Source of the DNA: Superficieibacter electus
GTDB lineage: Bacteria; Pseudomonadota; Gammaproteobacteria; Enterobacterales; Enterobacteriaceae
Length of the DNA: 64,000 bases
Direction of reading: 5' to 3'
Assembly: GCF_002915575.1 (NCBI RefSeq)
Contig: NZ_PQGD01000009.1
Location: 124,001 to 188,000 of the forward strand
Shown: positions 39,534 through 48,284 of the stretch, piece by piece
Position numbering within the stretch: the stretch's first letter is position 1
How the letters are laid out: every line of letters starts with the position of its first letter
Program-made: the position numbers and the translations under genes
The notes under the pieces: generated by a model
The model's input: the letters and a program-made list of their open reading frames with translations, nothing else
The model's database searches: none
Told to the model about the DNA's origin: nothing

Positions 39534-41261
39534 CTATGCCGTGCGCAGAAGTAGCCGTGTCTGATAAACCATCGCGCGGTGTTTATCATCCGTAAAACAG
39601 CGATCGATAAGGGCATAAATATCGGCTTCTTCAAGTGGCTGCGCCTGGTGGGATAACGTCGATACATCCGCGCCATTGCGCATTAAAAACGTTAATGCTT
39701 CTCCGATACCAGCGTGAGCACAGCGATAACCTGCCACCTCCGCGTTGACCTGCTGTGCGAACAGGCGGTCGTCTTCGGCGTTAAGTGAATCAAGGCCGAA
39801 ACGGGTATACAGTTCCGGCGGCGCATCGTGCTGCTGCATCAGCGGGATCATCGCCTGCGCGTAAATCGATGATAACGTGCTGTTTTCCAGCGACTGAAGC
39901 TGCCCCGGATCGTGCTTCACATCAAACAATTTATCACCGAAGCGCCACGGATTCAGATAGCCGAACGAGGCCGGGATCTGCATGACCTGCGCGCCCTGGG
40001 TGAAGTCAAAACCGGGGTGAATACGAATGTTGTTCAACTCGCTGAGTTTAAACGGGCTGTCGATACGGGTAGGCATCAACGTGTACTCAAACAGGTGCGC
40101 CTTGTCCTGCTCGCGCGGGCAGCGCATATACACATATTCCCCGTCGGTGATATTGATATGCCCGCCGAAATAGCCAAACAGCGCGTAATCACGGATAGCG
40201 TCATCACGTTCTATGGCCGGGCGCAGCGGCTGACCGGTCATCGTCGGCGGACGCGGCACATCGAAATACTCCAGCAGCGTCGCCGGGATATCTATGGTTT
40301 GCGCCAGCGCGCTGCGTCGTTGCCCCTGCGTCTGGCTGCGCGGGTCGCGGATAAAGAACGGCGTATTGGCGATTTCGTTATAGACGGGCATGATATTTTT
40401 GCCCCACCAGTCATGCTCGCCCAGCAGAAAGCCGTGATCGGTACAGACGATGAATAGCGTGTCGTCCCACAGATCCAGCGCCTTCAGCTTATCCATCACC
40501 TGGCCGAGATAGTCGTCGCACATAGTCATCAGCGCCTGATAAAACTTACGTGCCTTGTCATCCTCTTTTCCGCCCGGCGCGCCGCAGTAATACGGCACCC
40601 AGCCGTCAAACTCCTCCGCCGTACAGCCGTACTGCGCCAGATACTTCTCCGGCACAAAAAAAGGCTCGTGCGGATCAAAACATTCAATTTGCAGGAACCA
40701 GTTATCCTGCTGGTGGTTGGTCTCAAGAAACTCCATCCCGGCACCGATCGTGCGATGGGTAAAGTGTTCCTGCTGGGTGGGCATCGCCGCCCGGTTAATT
40801 AAATCCTGGGTCATACGTCCGGCGCGGCGGCGTAGCGTCTCTTCATCCTCGTTACCCTGCCAGTGGATATGGGGCTTTTCGACCTGGCCTTTCCAGCAGT
40901 CACCTTCCTGGCCGCGGATAAACTCAAAAGTGGAGTATCGCGTGTGATAAGTCGCGCCGCCGTCACGCCAGTAATGTTTATGGTCCGTGACCATATGCGT
41001 ATGGATGCCGTGCTGGTGCAGCGCCTGCATGGCGGAGAAGTCGAACGGCTCCAGTGGCCCCCAGCTCCGGTGCAGGAAGTTATAGCGTCCGGTATGCAGT
41101 TCGCGGCGCGCGGGCATGCAGGGCATACTGCCGACGTAGAAATTGTCGAACTGGGTGGATTCCTGTGCCAGGCGGGTAAAATTAGGCGTAATCGCGTCGC
41201 CGCCGTAAGGGGCAAGATGGTTACGCGTCAGGGTATCAAACATCAGCATCACTGCTTTCAT
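39534..41261 (-). CDS. Cytoplasmic Cys-type sulfatase
   Basis: A 575-residue type I sulfatase. The start at 41261 (MKAVMLMFDTLTRNHL) follows AGAGAGA; a 12-residue extension upstream is rejected. The maturation motif is C48-M-P50-A-R52 followed by TG (C-x-P-x-R-x4-T-G), so Cys48 should become formylglycine. Metal ligands: Asp9 in MFDTL and the Asp/His in CTDHGFLLGEHDWWGK. There is no signal peptide, unlike periplasmic sulfatases. The gene follows the PTS permease by 13 bases. Substrate unknown; a sulfated sugar or its phosphate is most likely. The maturation enzyme is not in this window. Confidence 0.9.
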   Translation of the reverse strand: MKAVMLMFDTLTRNHLAPYGGDAITPNFTRLAQESTQFDNFYVGSMPCMPARRELHTGRYNFLHRSWGPLEPFDFSAMQALHQHGIHTHMVTDHKHYWRDGGATYHTRYSTFEFIRGQEGDCWKGQVEKPHIHWQGNEDEETLRRRAGRMTQDLINRAAMPTQQEHFTHRTIGAGMEFLETNHQQDNWFLQIECFDPHEPFFVPEKYLAQYGCTAEEFDGWVPYYCGAPGGKEDDKARKFYQALMTMCDDYLGQVMDKLKALDLWDDTLFIVCTDHGFLLGEHDWWGKNIMPVYNEIANTPFFIRDPRSQTQGQRRSALAQTIDIPATLLEYFDVPRPPTMTGQPLRPAIERDDAIRDYALFGYFGGHINITDGEYVYMRCPREQDKAHLFEYTLMPTRIDSPFKLSELNNIRIHPGFDFTQGAQVMQIPASFGYLNPWRFGDKLFDVKHDPGQLQSLENSTLSSIYAQAMIPLMQQHDAPPELYTRFGLDSLNAEDDRLFAQQVNAEVAGYRCAHAGIGEALTFLMRNGADVSTLSHQAQPLEEADIYALIDRCFTDDKHRAMVYQTRLLLRTA

Positions 41262-41274
41262 CAAATGTCTCTCT

Positions 41275-42813
41275 TTATAAACCGAGCAATTCTTCAACTT
41301 CGTTTTTAATCAGGGTGACGTGCGGGCCGTAAACCACCTGAACGCCCTGGCCGCGAATAAACGCGCCCCGGCTGCCCAGCGCCTTAAAGTCGTCTATTTT
41401 CACCTGTTCCGGGGCGTTTACCGTCACGCGAAGGCGCGTGGCACAGCAATCCACATCCACGATATTGGCCCGACCGCCCAGCGCCTCGACGATGCCCGCC
41501 GCCCGCTCGCTCCCGGATATCGCCACCTCAGGTGTTTCTTCGCTCTGATCTTCGCGGCCCGGCGTTTTAAGCTGCCGCCACTGAATAAGAAACCGAAATG
41601 AAAAGTAATACAGGCAGAACATCATCACGCCCAGCGGCAACATCAGCAGCCAGTTGGTTTTGGCATTGCCCTGAAGGACGCCAAACAGCAGGAAATCCAC
41701 CAGCCCGCCAGAGAACGTCTGCCCGACGGTGATTTCCAGAATATGCGTACACATGAATGCCACGCCGGTCAGGACGATATGGACGACATACAGCAGCGGC
41801 GCGCAGAACATAAAGGCGAACTCCAGCGGCTCGGTAATGCCGGTGACAAAGGCAGTCAGCGCGGCGGAGAGCATCAGGCTGGCAACCTTTTTCTTATTCT
41901 CCGGTTTCGCACACTGGTAAATCGCCAGCGCCGCGCCCGGCAGGCCAAACATAAAATCAGCAAATCGTCCGGCCATAAAGCGTGAGACGCCGATGTAATA
42001 CTGTGTCACGGTCGGATCGGCTAATTGCGCAAAAAAGATTTTCTGCGTGCCTTCGACGACATGACCGTTGACGACCGCCTCGCCGCCTACGCTGGTCAGC
42101 CAGAACGGCAGATAAAAAAGGTGATGCAGGCCTAATGGAATCAGGCATTTGAGGATCATGCCGTAAAACAGGGTGCCGACATATCCCGTTTTCTCTACCA
42201 GCCCGCCCATATGGCTGATACCCGCCTGGATGGGTGGCCAGAGCCAGAACAGCGCGACGCCGAGAAAGATGGCAAAAAAGGAGGTAACGATGGGTACGAA
42301 GCGCGAACCGCTGAAAAAAGCCAGCAGCGTGGGCAACTCGGTTTTACCATAGCGGGCATGCACCCATGAGGTCAGCAAACCAGACATAATGCCGCCCATG
42401 ACGCCGGTCTGCAGCGTGGTGATCCCCAGTACACTGGCCTGCCCCGCCGCCGCAAGGTTATCCGTCGCCAGCGTTCCCGTCAGCAGTAGTGACGCGTTAA
42501 TGGCTTTATTCATCACCAGAAAACACAGCACGGCTGCCAGACCTGCCGTGCCTTTATCGCTTCGGGCCAGCCCGACCGCAATTCCCACGGAGAACAGGAG
42601 AGCGAGGTTATCGAAAACCACGCTGCCGCAAAGTTTCATGACGGTGAAGATGGCCTGTACGACGTTGTTGTCGAGAAAAGCGTAGGTAGAGATTGTAACC
42701 GGATTGGTGAACACGCCGCCAAAACCCAGCAGCATACCGGCTGCGGGTAAAACGGCGATAGGCAGCATAAACGATTTACCCAGATTCTGTGCTCCGGAAA
42801 ATAATGTGCTCAT
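41275..42813 (-). CDS. Glucose-family PTS permease, EIICB
   Basis: A 512-residue inner-membrane protein. The N-terminal EIIC domain (about 1-400, many hydrophobic segments; KSFMLPIAVLPAAGMLLGFG, GITEPLEFAF motif) is followed by EIIB (about 430-512) with active Cys457 in DVDCCATRLRV, matching CxTRLR of glucose-type EIIB. EIIA is absent, so it should use EIIA-Glc (Crr) like PtsG and MalX. It is closer in layout to MalX/PtsG than to mannitol or fructose permeases. First gene of the leftward sulfatase operon; a CRP-like site lies 110 bases upstream. Confidence 0.92.
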   Translation of the reverse strand: MSTLFSGAQNLGKSFMLPIAVLPAAGMLLGFGGVFTNPVTISTYAFLDNNVVQAIFTVMKLCGSVVFDNLALLFSVGIAVGLARSDKGTAGLAAVLCFLVMNKAINASLLLTGTLATDNLAAAGQASVLGITTLQTGVMGGIMSGLLTSWVHARYGKTELPTLLAFFSGSRFVPIVTSFFAIFLGVALFWLWPPIQAGISHMGGLVEKTGYVGTLFYGMILKCLIPLGLHHLFYLPFWLTSVGGEAVVNGHVVEGTQKIFFAQLADPTVTQYYIGVSRFMAGRFADFMFGLPGAALAIYQCAKPENKKKVASLMLSAALTAFVTGITEPLEFAFMFCAPLLYVVHIVLTGVAFMCTHILEITVGQTFSGGLVDFLLFGVLQGNAKTNWLLMLPLGVMMFCLYYFSFRFLIQWRQLKTPGREDQSEETPEVAISGSERAAGIVEALGGRANIVDVDCCATRLRVTVNAPEQVKIDDFKALGSRGAFIRGQGVQVVYGPHVTLIKNEVEELLGL

Positions 42814-42922
42814 AGTGTTCCCTGGTGTTGGCGAAAGAAATTAAAGTTTCAGTTTATAAAATTCTTTATGAAATTATTATTCCGATCATTTGGTCAAAAT
42901 GCCAACACCGGCTGGTGCGTTT

Positions 42923-42938
42923 AGTGAGCGACATCACT
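42923..42938. promoter_or_regulatory. CRP-like site, PTS-sulfatase side
   Basis: AGTGA-GCGACA-TCACT, a perfect inverted repeat in CRP form, centred about 117 bases before the PTS permease start. Confidence 0.65.
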
Positions 42939-43082
42939 AATTTTTTTGCTGTCATCGCAGTGACATGTTTTGTGGCGATGGTTTCACGGGTGAGTCAGGC
43001 GGTAAGAAAATTACAGCGCAAATTTTGACCACAGCGCAATTTGCGTTTGATCACACTCGGAAAAATCCTGACAAAAATATCT

Positions 43083-43098
43083 TGTGATCTAACTCACA
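43083..43098. promoter_or_regulatory. CRP site, mtl region (consensus)
   Basis: TGTGA-TCTAAC-TCACA, a full match to the CRP half-site consensus. Confidence 0.85.
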
Positions 43099-43126
43099 AA
43101 TAATTCACAAAAAGGGAGATTAAAAG

Positions 43127-43142
43127 TGTGATTAACATCACA
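43127..43142. promoter_or_regulatory. CRP site, mtl region (consensus)
   Basis: TGTGA-TTAACA-TCACA, full match to both half-sites, 44 bases from the previous one. Confidence 0.85.
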
Positions 43143-43199
43143 TTAACGCCCCGATGGTGGCCCTTTTTAGCGCTATGTTCTTTTTTTACACATGTTATT

Positions 43200-43215
43200 T
43201 GTGATCGGAATCACT
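43200..43215. promoter_or_regulatory. CRP site, mtl region
   Basis: TGTGA-TCGGAA-TCACT, one mismatch to consensus, 73 bases from the previous site. Confidence 0.75.
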
Positions 43216-43243
43216 ACAAACAGTCGTTAACCCCCTGTGTTTA

Positions 43244-43259
43244 AGTGATCCACATCACA
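43244..43259. promoter_or_regulatory. CRP site, mtl region, nearest to mtlA
   Basis: AGTGA-TCCACA-TCACA, one mismatch, 44 bases from the previous site and about 140 bases before the mtlA ATG. Confidence 0.75.
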
Positions 43260-43399
43260 TAAAAGGGGGCTCTCTGGACAGTTGAAGGTTTAAGTGCCAG
43301 ATTTCGCATCATCAACAGGGTACGGCTACCTCTGCCGCCATTTTAACAAAAAACACGGGCTTCCAGCCTCGCGACAGTACACATAAGAAGGGGTGTTTT

Positions 43400-45313
43400 A
43401 TGTCATCCGATATCAAGATCAGAGTGCAAAGCTTTGGTCGTTTCCTCAGCAACATGGTGATGCCAAATATCGGCGCGTTTATCGCGTGGGGTATTATCAC
43501 CGCGTTATTTATTCCAACAGGGTGGTTGCCTAACGAAACGCTGGCGAAACTGGTTGGCCCGATGATCACCTATCTGCTGCCGCTGCTTATCGGTTATACC
43601 GGTGGTCGTCTGGTGGGCGGCGATCGCGGCGGCGTAGTTGGTGCTATCACGACCATGGGCGTGATCGTCGGTGCCGATATGCCGATGTTCCTCGGCGCAA
43701 TGATTGCCGGTCCGCTGGGCGGCTGGGCGATCAAACGTTTTGATATGTGGGTAGACGGTAAGATCAAGTCCGGTTTTGAAATGCTGGTGAATAACTTCTC
43801 CGCTGGCATCATCGGGATGATCCTCGCGATTCTGGCATTCCTTGGCATTGGCCCTGCGGTTGAAGTGCTGTCCAAAGTGCTGGCAGCCGGCGTTAACTTC
43901 ATGGTGGTCCATGAAATGCTGCCGCTGGCGTCTATTTTTGTTGAGCCGGCGAAAATCCTGTTCCTCAACAACGCCATCAACCACGGTATTTTCTCACCGC
44001 TGGGTATTCAGCAGTCTCACGACCTCGGCAAGTCTATCTTCTTCCTGATTGAAGCTAACCCGGGTCCGGGTATGGGCGTACTGCTGGCGTACATGTTCTT
44101 TGGTCGCGGCAGCGCTAAACAGTCTGCGGGCGGTGCGGCAATCATCCATTTCCTCGGTGGTATCCACGAAATCTACTTCCCGTATGTGCTGATGAACCCG
44201 CGTCTGCTGCTTGCCGTTATCCTCGGCGGTATGACTGGTGTGTTCACCCTGACCATGCTGAACGGCGGCCTGGTGTCTCCGGCGTCTCCGGGCTCCATCC
44301 TGGCCGTGCTGGCGATGACGCCGAAGGGCGCGTATTTTGCTAACATCGCGGCCATCGTTGCTGCGCTGATCGTCTCCTTCGTGGTTTCCGCTATCCTGCT
44401 CAAAACCAGCAAAGTGAAAGAAGACGACGACATTGAAGCCGCCACGCGTCGCGTACAGGACATGAAAGCCCAGTCGAAAGGCGCAACGCCGCTGGCAACG
44501 GGCGATGTCACTAACGACCTGAGCCACGTGCGTAAAATCATCGTTGCCTGCGATGCCGGTATGGGCTCCAGCGCCATGGGCGCGGGCGTGCTGCGTAAGA
44601 AAGTGCAGGACGCGGGCCTGACCAATATTTCCGTCACCAATACCGCGATTAACAACCTGCCGCCGGATGTTGACCTGGTCATCACCCACCGCGATCTGAC
44701 CGAGCGTGCAATGCGTCAGGTGCCGCAGGCGCAGCATATTTCGCTGACCAACTTCCTTGATAGCGGCCTGTATACCAGCCTCACCGAACGTCTGGTGGCT
44801 GCGCAGCGTCACACGGATAACGAAGTGAAAGTTCGCTCCAGCTTGCAGGACAGCTTTGATCAGCCGGACAACAACCTGTTCAAACTGGGCGCGGAAAACA
44901 TCTTCCTCGGTCGCACCGCGGCGACTAAAGAAGAAGCGATTCTGTTTGCCGGGGAACAACTGGTGAAAGGCGGCTACGTTGAGCCTGAATATGTTCAGGC
45001 GATGCTGGACCGTGAAAAACTGACCCCGACCTACCTTGGCGAGTCCATCGCCGTTCCGCACGGTACAGTGGAAGCGAAAGACCGCGTGCTGAAGACCGGT
45101 GTGGTATTCTGCCAGTATCCGCAGGGCGTCCGCTTTGGTGAAGAAGAAGACGACATCGCCCGCCTGGTGATTGGTATCGCCGCGCGCAATAACGAGCACG
45201 TTCAGGTGATTACCAGCCTGACCAACGCGCTGGATGATGAAACCGTCATCGAACGTCTGACACAGACCCAGAGCGTTGACGAAGTGCTGGCGCTGCTGTC
45301 AGGTAATAAGTAA
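43400..45313 (+). CDS. mtlA: Mannitol-specific PTS permease EIICBA, MtlA
   Basis: Imports D-mannitol and phosphorylates it to mannitol 1-phosphate. It has 637 residues, equal to E. coli MtlA, with three domains: EIIC membrane part (1 to about 340), EIIB with the active Cys in VACDAGMGSSAMG (near residue 384), and EIIA with the active His in AVPHGTVEAKD (near 554). AAGAAGGGG precedes the ATG. A hairpin and a repeat element separate it from mtlD. Confidence 0.98.
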   Translation: MSSDIKIRVQSFGRFLSNMVMPNIGAFIAWGIITALFIPTGWLPNETLAKLVGPMITYLLPLLIGYTGGRLVGGDRGGVVGAITTMGVIVGADMPMFLGAMIAGPLGGWAIKRFDMWVDGKIKSGFEMLVNNFSAGIIGMILAILAFLGIGPAVEVLSKVLAAGVNFMVVHEMLPLASIFVEPAKILFLNNAINHGIFSPLGIQQSHDLGKSIFFLIEANPGPGMGVLLAYMFFGRGSAKQSAGGAAIIHFLGGIHEIYFPYVLMNPRLLLAVILGGMTGVFTLTMLNGGLVSPASPGSILAVLAMTPKGAYFANIAAIVAALIVSFVVSAILLKTSKVKEDDDIEAATRRVQDMKAQSKGATPLATGDVTNDLSHVRKIIVACDAGMGSSAMGAGVLRKKVQDAGLTNISVTNTAINNLPPDVDLVITHRDLTERAMRQVPQAQHISLTNFLDSGLYTSLTERLVAAQRHTDNEVKVRSSLQDSFDQPDNNLFKLGAENIFLGRTAATKEEAILFAGEQLVKGGYVEPEYVQAMLDREKLTPTYLGESIAVPHGTVEAKDRVLKTGVVFCQYPQGVRFGEEEDDIARLVIGIAARNNEHVQVITSLTNALDDETVIERLTQTQSVDEVLALLSGNK

Positions 45314-45319
45314 AGTTTG

Positions 45320-45343
45320 GCCGCACCTCTGCGGGGGTGCGGC
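45320..45343 (+). other. Hairpin between mtlA and mtlD
   Basis: GCCGCACC and GGTGCGGC form an 8-bp stem 7 bases after the mtlA stop. No T-run; likely an mRNA stabilising or partial-termination element. Confidence 0.55.
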
Positions 45344-45348
45344 TCTGA

Positions 45349-45406
45349 CTCTCTCCCTCGGGAGAGGGTTAGGGTGAGGGACGTGCCTCACCCCAGCCCT
45401 CTTGGG
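45349..45406. repeat. CTCTCCC...GGGAGAG intergenic repeat, copy 1
   Basis: CTCTCCCTCGGGAGAG followed by GGTTAGGGTGAGGG and, inverted, CCTCACCCCAGCCCTC. This kind of CCTCACCC/CTCTCCC palindrome is common between enterobacterial genes. A second copy lies after lldD at 51992-52023. Confidence 0.65.
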
Positions 45407-45432
45407 TAAAAACATTGATAAAGGTTATTTCT

Positions 45433-46581
45433 ATGAAAGCATTACATTTTGGCGCAGGTAATATCGGTCGTGGCTTCATTGGCAAACTGCTTGCCGATGC
45501 GGGGATCGCGCTGACATTCGCTGATGTGAATCAGGTGGTTCTTGACGCCCTGAATGCCCGTCATAGCTATCAGGTCCACGTGGTTGGCGAAAATGAGCAG
45601 GTCGATACCGTTTCTGGCGTGAATGCCGTCAGCAGCATTGGTGATGACGTGGTTGATTTGATAGCCCAGGTTGATCTGGTGACAACCGCCGTCGGCCCGG
45701 TGGTGCTTGAGCGTATTGCTCCGGCGATCGCTAAAGGTCTGGCGAAACGCAAAGCGCAGGGCATCACTACGCCGCTGAACATCATTGCCTGTGAAAACAT
45801 GGTGCGCGGCACCACCCAGCTTAAAGGGCATGTTTTCGCCGCGCTGGCGGAAGAGGATAAAGCGTGGGTTGAAGAGCATGTCGGCTTTGTTGACTCGGCT
45901 GTTGACCGTATTGTGCCACCATCAGCCTCTGCGACTAACGATCCGCTGGAAGTGACCGTTGAGACCTTCAGCGAATGGATTGTTGATAAGACCCAGTTCA
46001 AAGGTGACCTGCCGACCATTCCGGGTATGGAGCTGACCGACAATCTGATGGCTTTCGTAGAACGTAAACTGTTCACCCTCAACACCGGTCACGCCATCAC
46101 CGCTTACCTTGGCCAGCTTGCCGGTCATCAAACCATCCGTGATGCCATTCTGGATAAAAAAATCCGCACCGTGGTACAGGGCGCGATGGAAGAGAGCGGC
46201 GCGGTATTGATCAAGCGCTACGGTTTCGATGCCGAGAAGCATGCAGCCTACATTCACAAAATTCTCGGCCGCTTTGAAAACCCGTACCTGAAAGATGATG
46301 TTGAACGCGTAGGACGTCAGCCGCTGCGTAAATTAAGCGCAGGGGATCGTCTGATCAAACCGCTGCTGGGCACACTGGAGTATCATCTGCCGCACGCGAA
46401 TCTGGTGAAAGGGATTGCTGCCGCGATGCATTATCGTAGCGAGCAGGACCCGCAGGCGCAGGAACTGGTTGCGCTTATCAACGAAAAAGGCCCACAGGAC
46501 GCTCTCGCACAGCTTTCTGGTCTCGACGCGAATAGCGAAGTTGTTGAGAAAGCCGTGGCTGAATACAACGCCACCAAATGA
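45433..46581 (+). CDS. mtlD: Mannitol-1-phosphate 5-dehydrogenase MtlD
   Basis: Oxidises mannitol 1-phosphate to fructose 6-phosphate with NAD. The start at 45433 gives [20 protein letters not shown], the family N-terminus with its dinucleotide-binding motif, and 382 residues as in E. coli; the six codons upstream are rejected. The catalytic Lys/His region ([19 protein letters not shown]) is seen. Its stop overlaps mtlR. Confidence 0.97.
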   Translation: MKALHFGAGNIGRGFIGKLLADAGIALTFADVNQVVLDALNARHSYQVHVVGENEQVDTVSGVNAVSSIGDDVVDLIAQVDLVTTAVGPVVLERIAPAIAKGLAKRKAQGITTPLNIIACENMVRGTTQLKGHVFAALAEEDKAWVEEHVGFVDSAVDRIVPPSASATNDPLEVTVETFSEWIVDKTQFKGDLPTIPGMELTDNLMAFVERKLFTLNTGHAITAYLGQLAGHQTIRDAILDKKIRTVVQGAMEESGAVLIKRYGFDAEKHAAYIHKILGRFENPYLKDDVERVGRQPLRKLSAGDRLIKPLLGTLEYHLPHANLVKGIAAAMHYRSEQDPQAQELVALINEKGPQDALAQLSGLDANSEVVEKAVAEYNATK

Positions 46582-47168
46582 TGACCGATCTGGCGCAGGC
46601 TACTCTGCGCCACCATTTTAGATTGTCAGATATGCAGGCAATAATGGAAGAAACCCAGGCCTTTGAAAACCGTGTGCTTGAGCGTCTGAATGCTGGCAAA
46701 ACCGTAAGAAGCTTTTTGATTGCCGCCGTTGAACTCCTCACCGAAGCGGTCAATATTCTGGTTATGCAGGTGTTCCGCAAAGATGACTACGCGGTCAAAT
46801 ATGCGGTTGAGCCGCTGCTGGACGGCAATGGTCCACTGGGCGATCTTTCTGTGCGTCTGAAGCTTATTTATGGCCTTGGTGTTATCAGCCGGCCTGAATA
46901 CGAAGATGCAGAGCTACTGATGGCGCTGCGCGAAGAGCTGAATCACGACGGTAATGAATATACGTTTACTGACGATGAGATCCTCGGACCGTTTGGCGAG
47001 CTGCACTGCGTGACCGCCCTGCCTCCCGAGCCGCAGTTCGACGACAGTGACCCAGAGCTTCTGGCAATGCAAAACCAGCGTTATCAGCAGGTTGTTCGCT
47101 CCACGATGGTACTTTCCCTGACTGAGCTGATCTCCCGCATCAGCTTAAAAAAAGCCTTTCAGAAGTAA
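46578..47168 (+). CDS. mtlR: Mannitol operon repressor MtlR
   Basis: Represses the mannitol operon; in E. coli it forms a complex with HPr. It has 196 residues from the ATG at 46578 (or 195 from the next codon, also ATG) and is strongly similar to E. coli MtlR from residue 15 on (RLSDMQ-like [19 protein letters not shown]). The protein is all-helical with no classical DNA-binding motif. It overlaps mtlD by four bases, so the set is one operon. Confidence 0.95.
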   Translation: MMTDLAQATLRHHFRLSDMQAIMEETQAFENRVLERLNAGKTVRSFLIAAVELLTEAVNILVMQVFRKDDYAVKYAVEPLLDGNGPLGDLSVRLKLIYGLGVISRPEYEDAELLMALREELNHDGNEYTFTDDEILGPFGELHCVTALPPEPQFDDSDPELLAMQNQRYQQVVRSTMVLSLTELISRISLKKAFQK

Positions 47169-47225
47169 CCTCCCGCGCATTGGTGTATCCTTAGCGCAAT
47201 CATCCCGATTCAGAGTTAATTTGTT

Positions 47226-47588
47226 ATGAAAGAAGTCGAAAAAAACGAAATCAAACGCCTGAGCGATCGCCTAGATCTGATCCGCCACCAGCAGGCAGGC
47301 CTGTCGCTGGTCGAGAGCGCTGAAAAATACGCCGAGCTGGAAAAAGAGAAAGAAACGCTGGAAACCGAAATTGCCCGCCTGCGTGACGTTCACGGTCAGA
47401 AGCTGAGTAAAGAGGCGCAAAAGCTGAGCAAACTGCCGTTCCGTCGTGCCATCACGAAGAAAGAGCAGGCCGATATGGGCAAGCTGAAAAAAAGCGTCCG
47501 CGGTCTGGTTGTCGTGCACCCGATGACTGCGCTGGGCCGTGAGATGGGACTGAAAGAAGTGACGGGGTTTGCGAAGGGGGAGTTTTAA
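47226..47588 (+). CDS. yibL: YibL, ribosome-associated protein
   Basis: A 120-residue, highly charged protein, same length as E. coli YibL, which has been reported with ribosomes. Helical, coiled-coil-like N-terminal part (about 1-75; [39 protein letters not shown]) and a basic C-terminal part. It lies after mtlR as in E. coli, with its own ribosome site and probably its own promoter. Function remains unclear. Confidence 0.92.
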   Translation: MKEVEKNEIKRLSDRLDLIRHQQAGLSLVESAEKYAELEKEKETLETEIARLRDVHGQKLSKEAQKLSKLPFRRAITKKEQADMGKLKKSVRGLVVVHPMTALGREMGLKEVTGFAKGEF

Positions 47589-47623
47589 TAAATCGCATGA
47601 TAGTTATCAGGAGGCAAAATGAC

Positions 47624-47803
47624 ATTTTACTCCGTTGAAATAGTAGCGATTCCATCGCCGCATTTCTCAGTTTTTTAGATAAAGACATTTCGATAAGGCG
47701 GGACTGTATTATCCCTCTTAATCCCGCATTATGGCAGCAGGCCTGCCAGTTAACGTTGGATATTGAGATCGATTTAAACGCAAAACTGGAAGATGACGAA
47801 TAA
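47624..47803 (+). pseudogene. Remnant of a PrlF-type antitoxin gene (C-terminal half)
   Basis: The open frame ending at 47803 reads HFTPLNSSDSIAAFLSFLDK and on to a C-terminus IEIDLNAKLEDDE. This parallels the C-terminal half of E. coli PrlF (AFLRFLDADI and VNIDDEIGDDE). The N-terminal AbrB-like DNA-binding half is missing. A good ribosome site (GGAGG, 47611) with ATG at 47620 exists, but that frame is -1 relative to the remnant and stops after seven codons; the remnant frame has only a TTG at 47636. No YhaV toxin gene follows. I read it as a decayed toxin-antitoxin locus; the homology is judged by eye. Confidence 0.6.
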
Positions 47804-48120
47804 CTTCATTTATTACGGAAAAAAATAACAAGTAGGTGACAACCTGCTTGAGGTTGATGGCAAACCTGTTTTGCGACTGTGTTCACCGTTTTGCCGGGCG
47901 GCGACCTCGCCTTACCCGGCCTGTAAAAAAGCTATCAACATCAATATGTTATTCGTAACCCGTAGGCCTGTGCAAGCGAAGCGCCGCCAGGCATAATTCC
48001 ACGGTATAACCGTTGTCAGCAGTTTGACGTAGGTGACAACCTACTTTATCCCCAGGGTTATTTGCCGGATGACGCTTCGCTTATCCGGCCTACTCTAAAG
48101 TCAAACTCTGGCATTAAACA
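47804..48120. repeat. Repeat-rich stretch before the lld promoter
   Basis: Three REP-like palindromes (about 47892-47927, 47960-47993 inverted, 48062-48096) and two copies of AGGTGACAACCT within inverted repeats: 47830-47849 (AAGTAGGT-GACA-ACCTGCTT) and 48029-48044 (GTAGGT-GACA-ACCTAC). No coding frame in this stretch is convincing. Confidence 0.8.
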
Positions 48121-48159
48121 TTCAGGTATTATGTATACGTTGCCAATTCATCTCGCCCT

Positions 48160-48174
48160 ATTGGCCCTACCAAT
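48160..48174. promoter_or_regulatory. LldR operator O1
   Basis: ATTGGCCCTACCAAT, a near-perfect palindrome of the ATTGG-N5-CCAAT form known for LldR upstream of lldP. Confidence 0.8.
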
Positions 48175-48240
48175 TCCCTCTTCAACCCACCCATACTTCA
48201 CAATTCCTTAATTTATACTCACACATACGTTGCTTACCCA

Positions 48241-48256
48241 TAACATTTAGTTAACC
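48241..48256 (-). promoter_or_regulatory. ArcA-like direct repeat
   Basis: On the minus strand GTTAA-N6-GTTA, the 11-base direct repeat typical of ArcA boxes. lldPRD is a known target of ArcA repression under low oxygen. Confidence 0.6.
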
Positions 48257-48284
48257 TTTCACTGTCGTGACCCTAAACCCTCAT

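Larger units (their letters stand above)
42814..43399. promoter_or_regulatory. Divergent PTS-sulfatase / mtlA control region
   Basis: A 586-base gap with no gene, holding five CRP-like sequences: one near the leftward PTS gene and four in the 320 bases before mtlA. E. coli mtlA also has a cluster of CRP sites. The stretch is AT-rich with several TTTTT runs. Confidence 0.85.

Noticed and set aside
43994-45199. A 401-codon open frame antisense to mtlA
   Set aside because: It is a mirror of the strongly biased mtlA coding strand, has no ribosome site or recognisable domain, and mtlA is intact.
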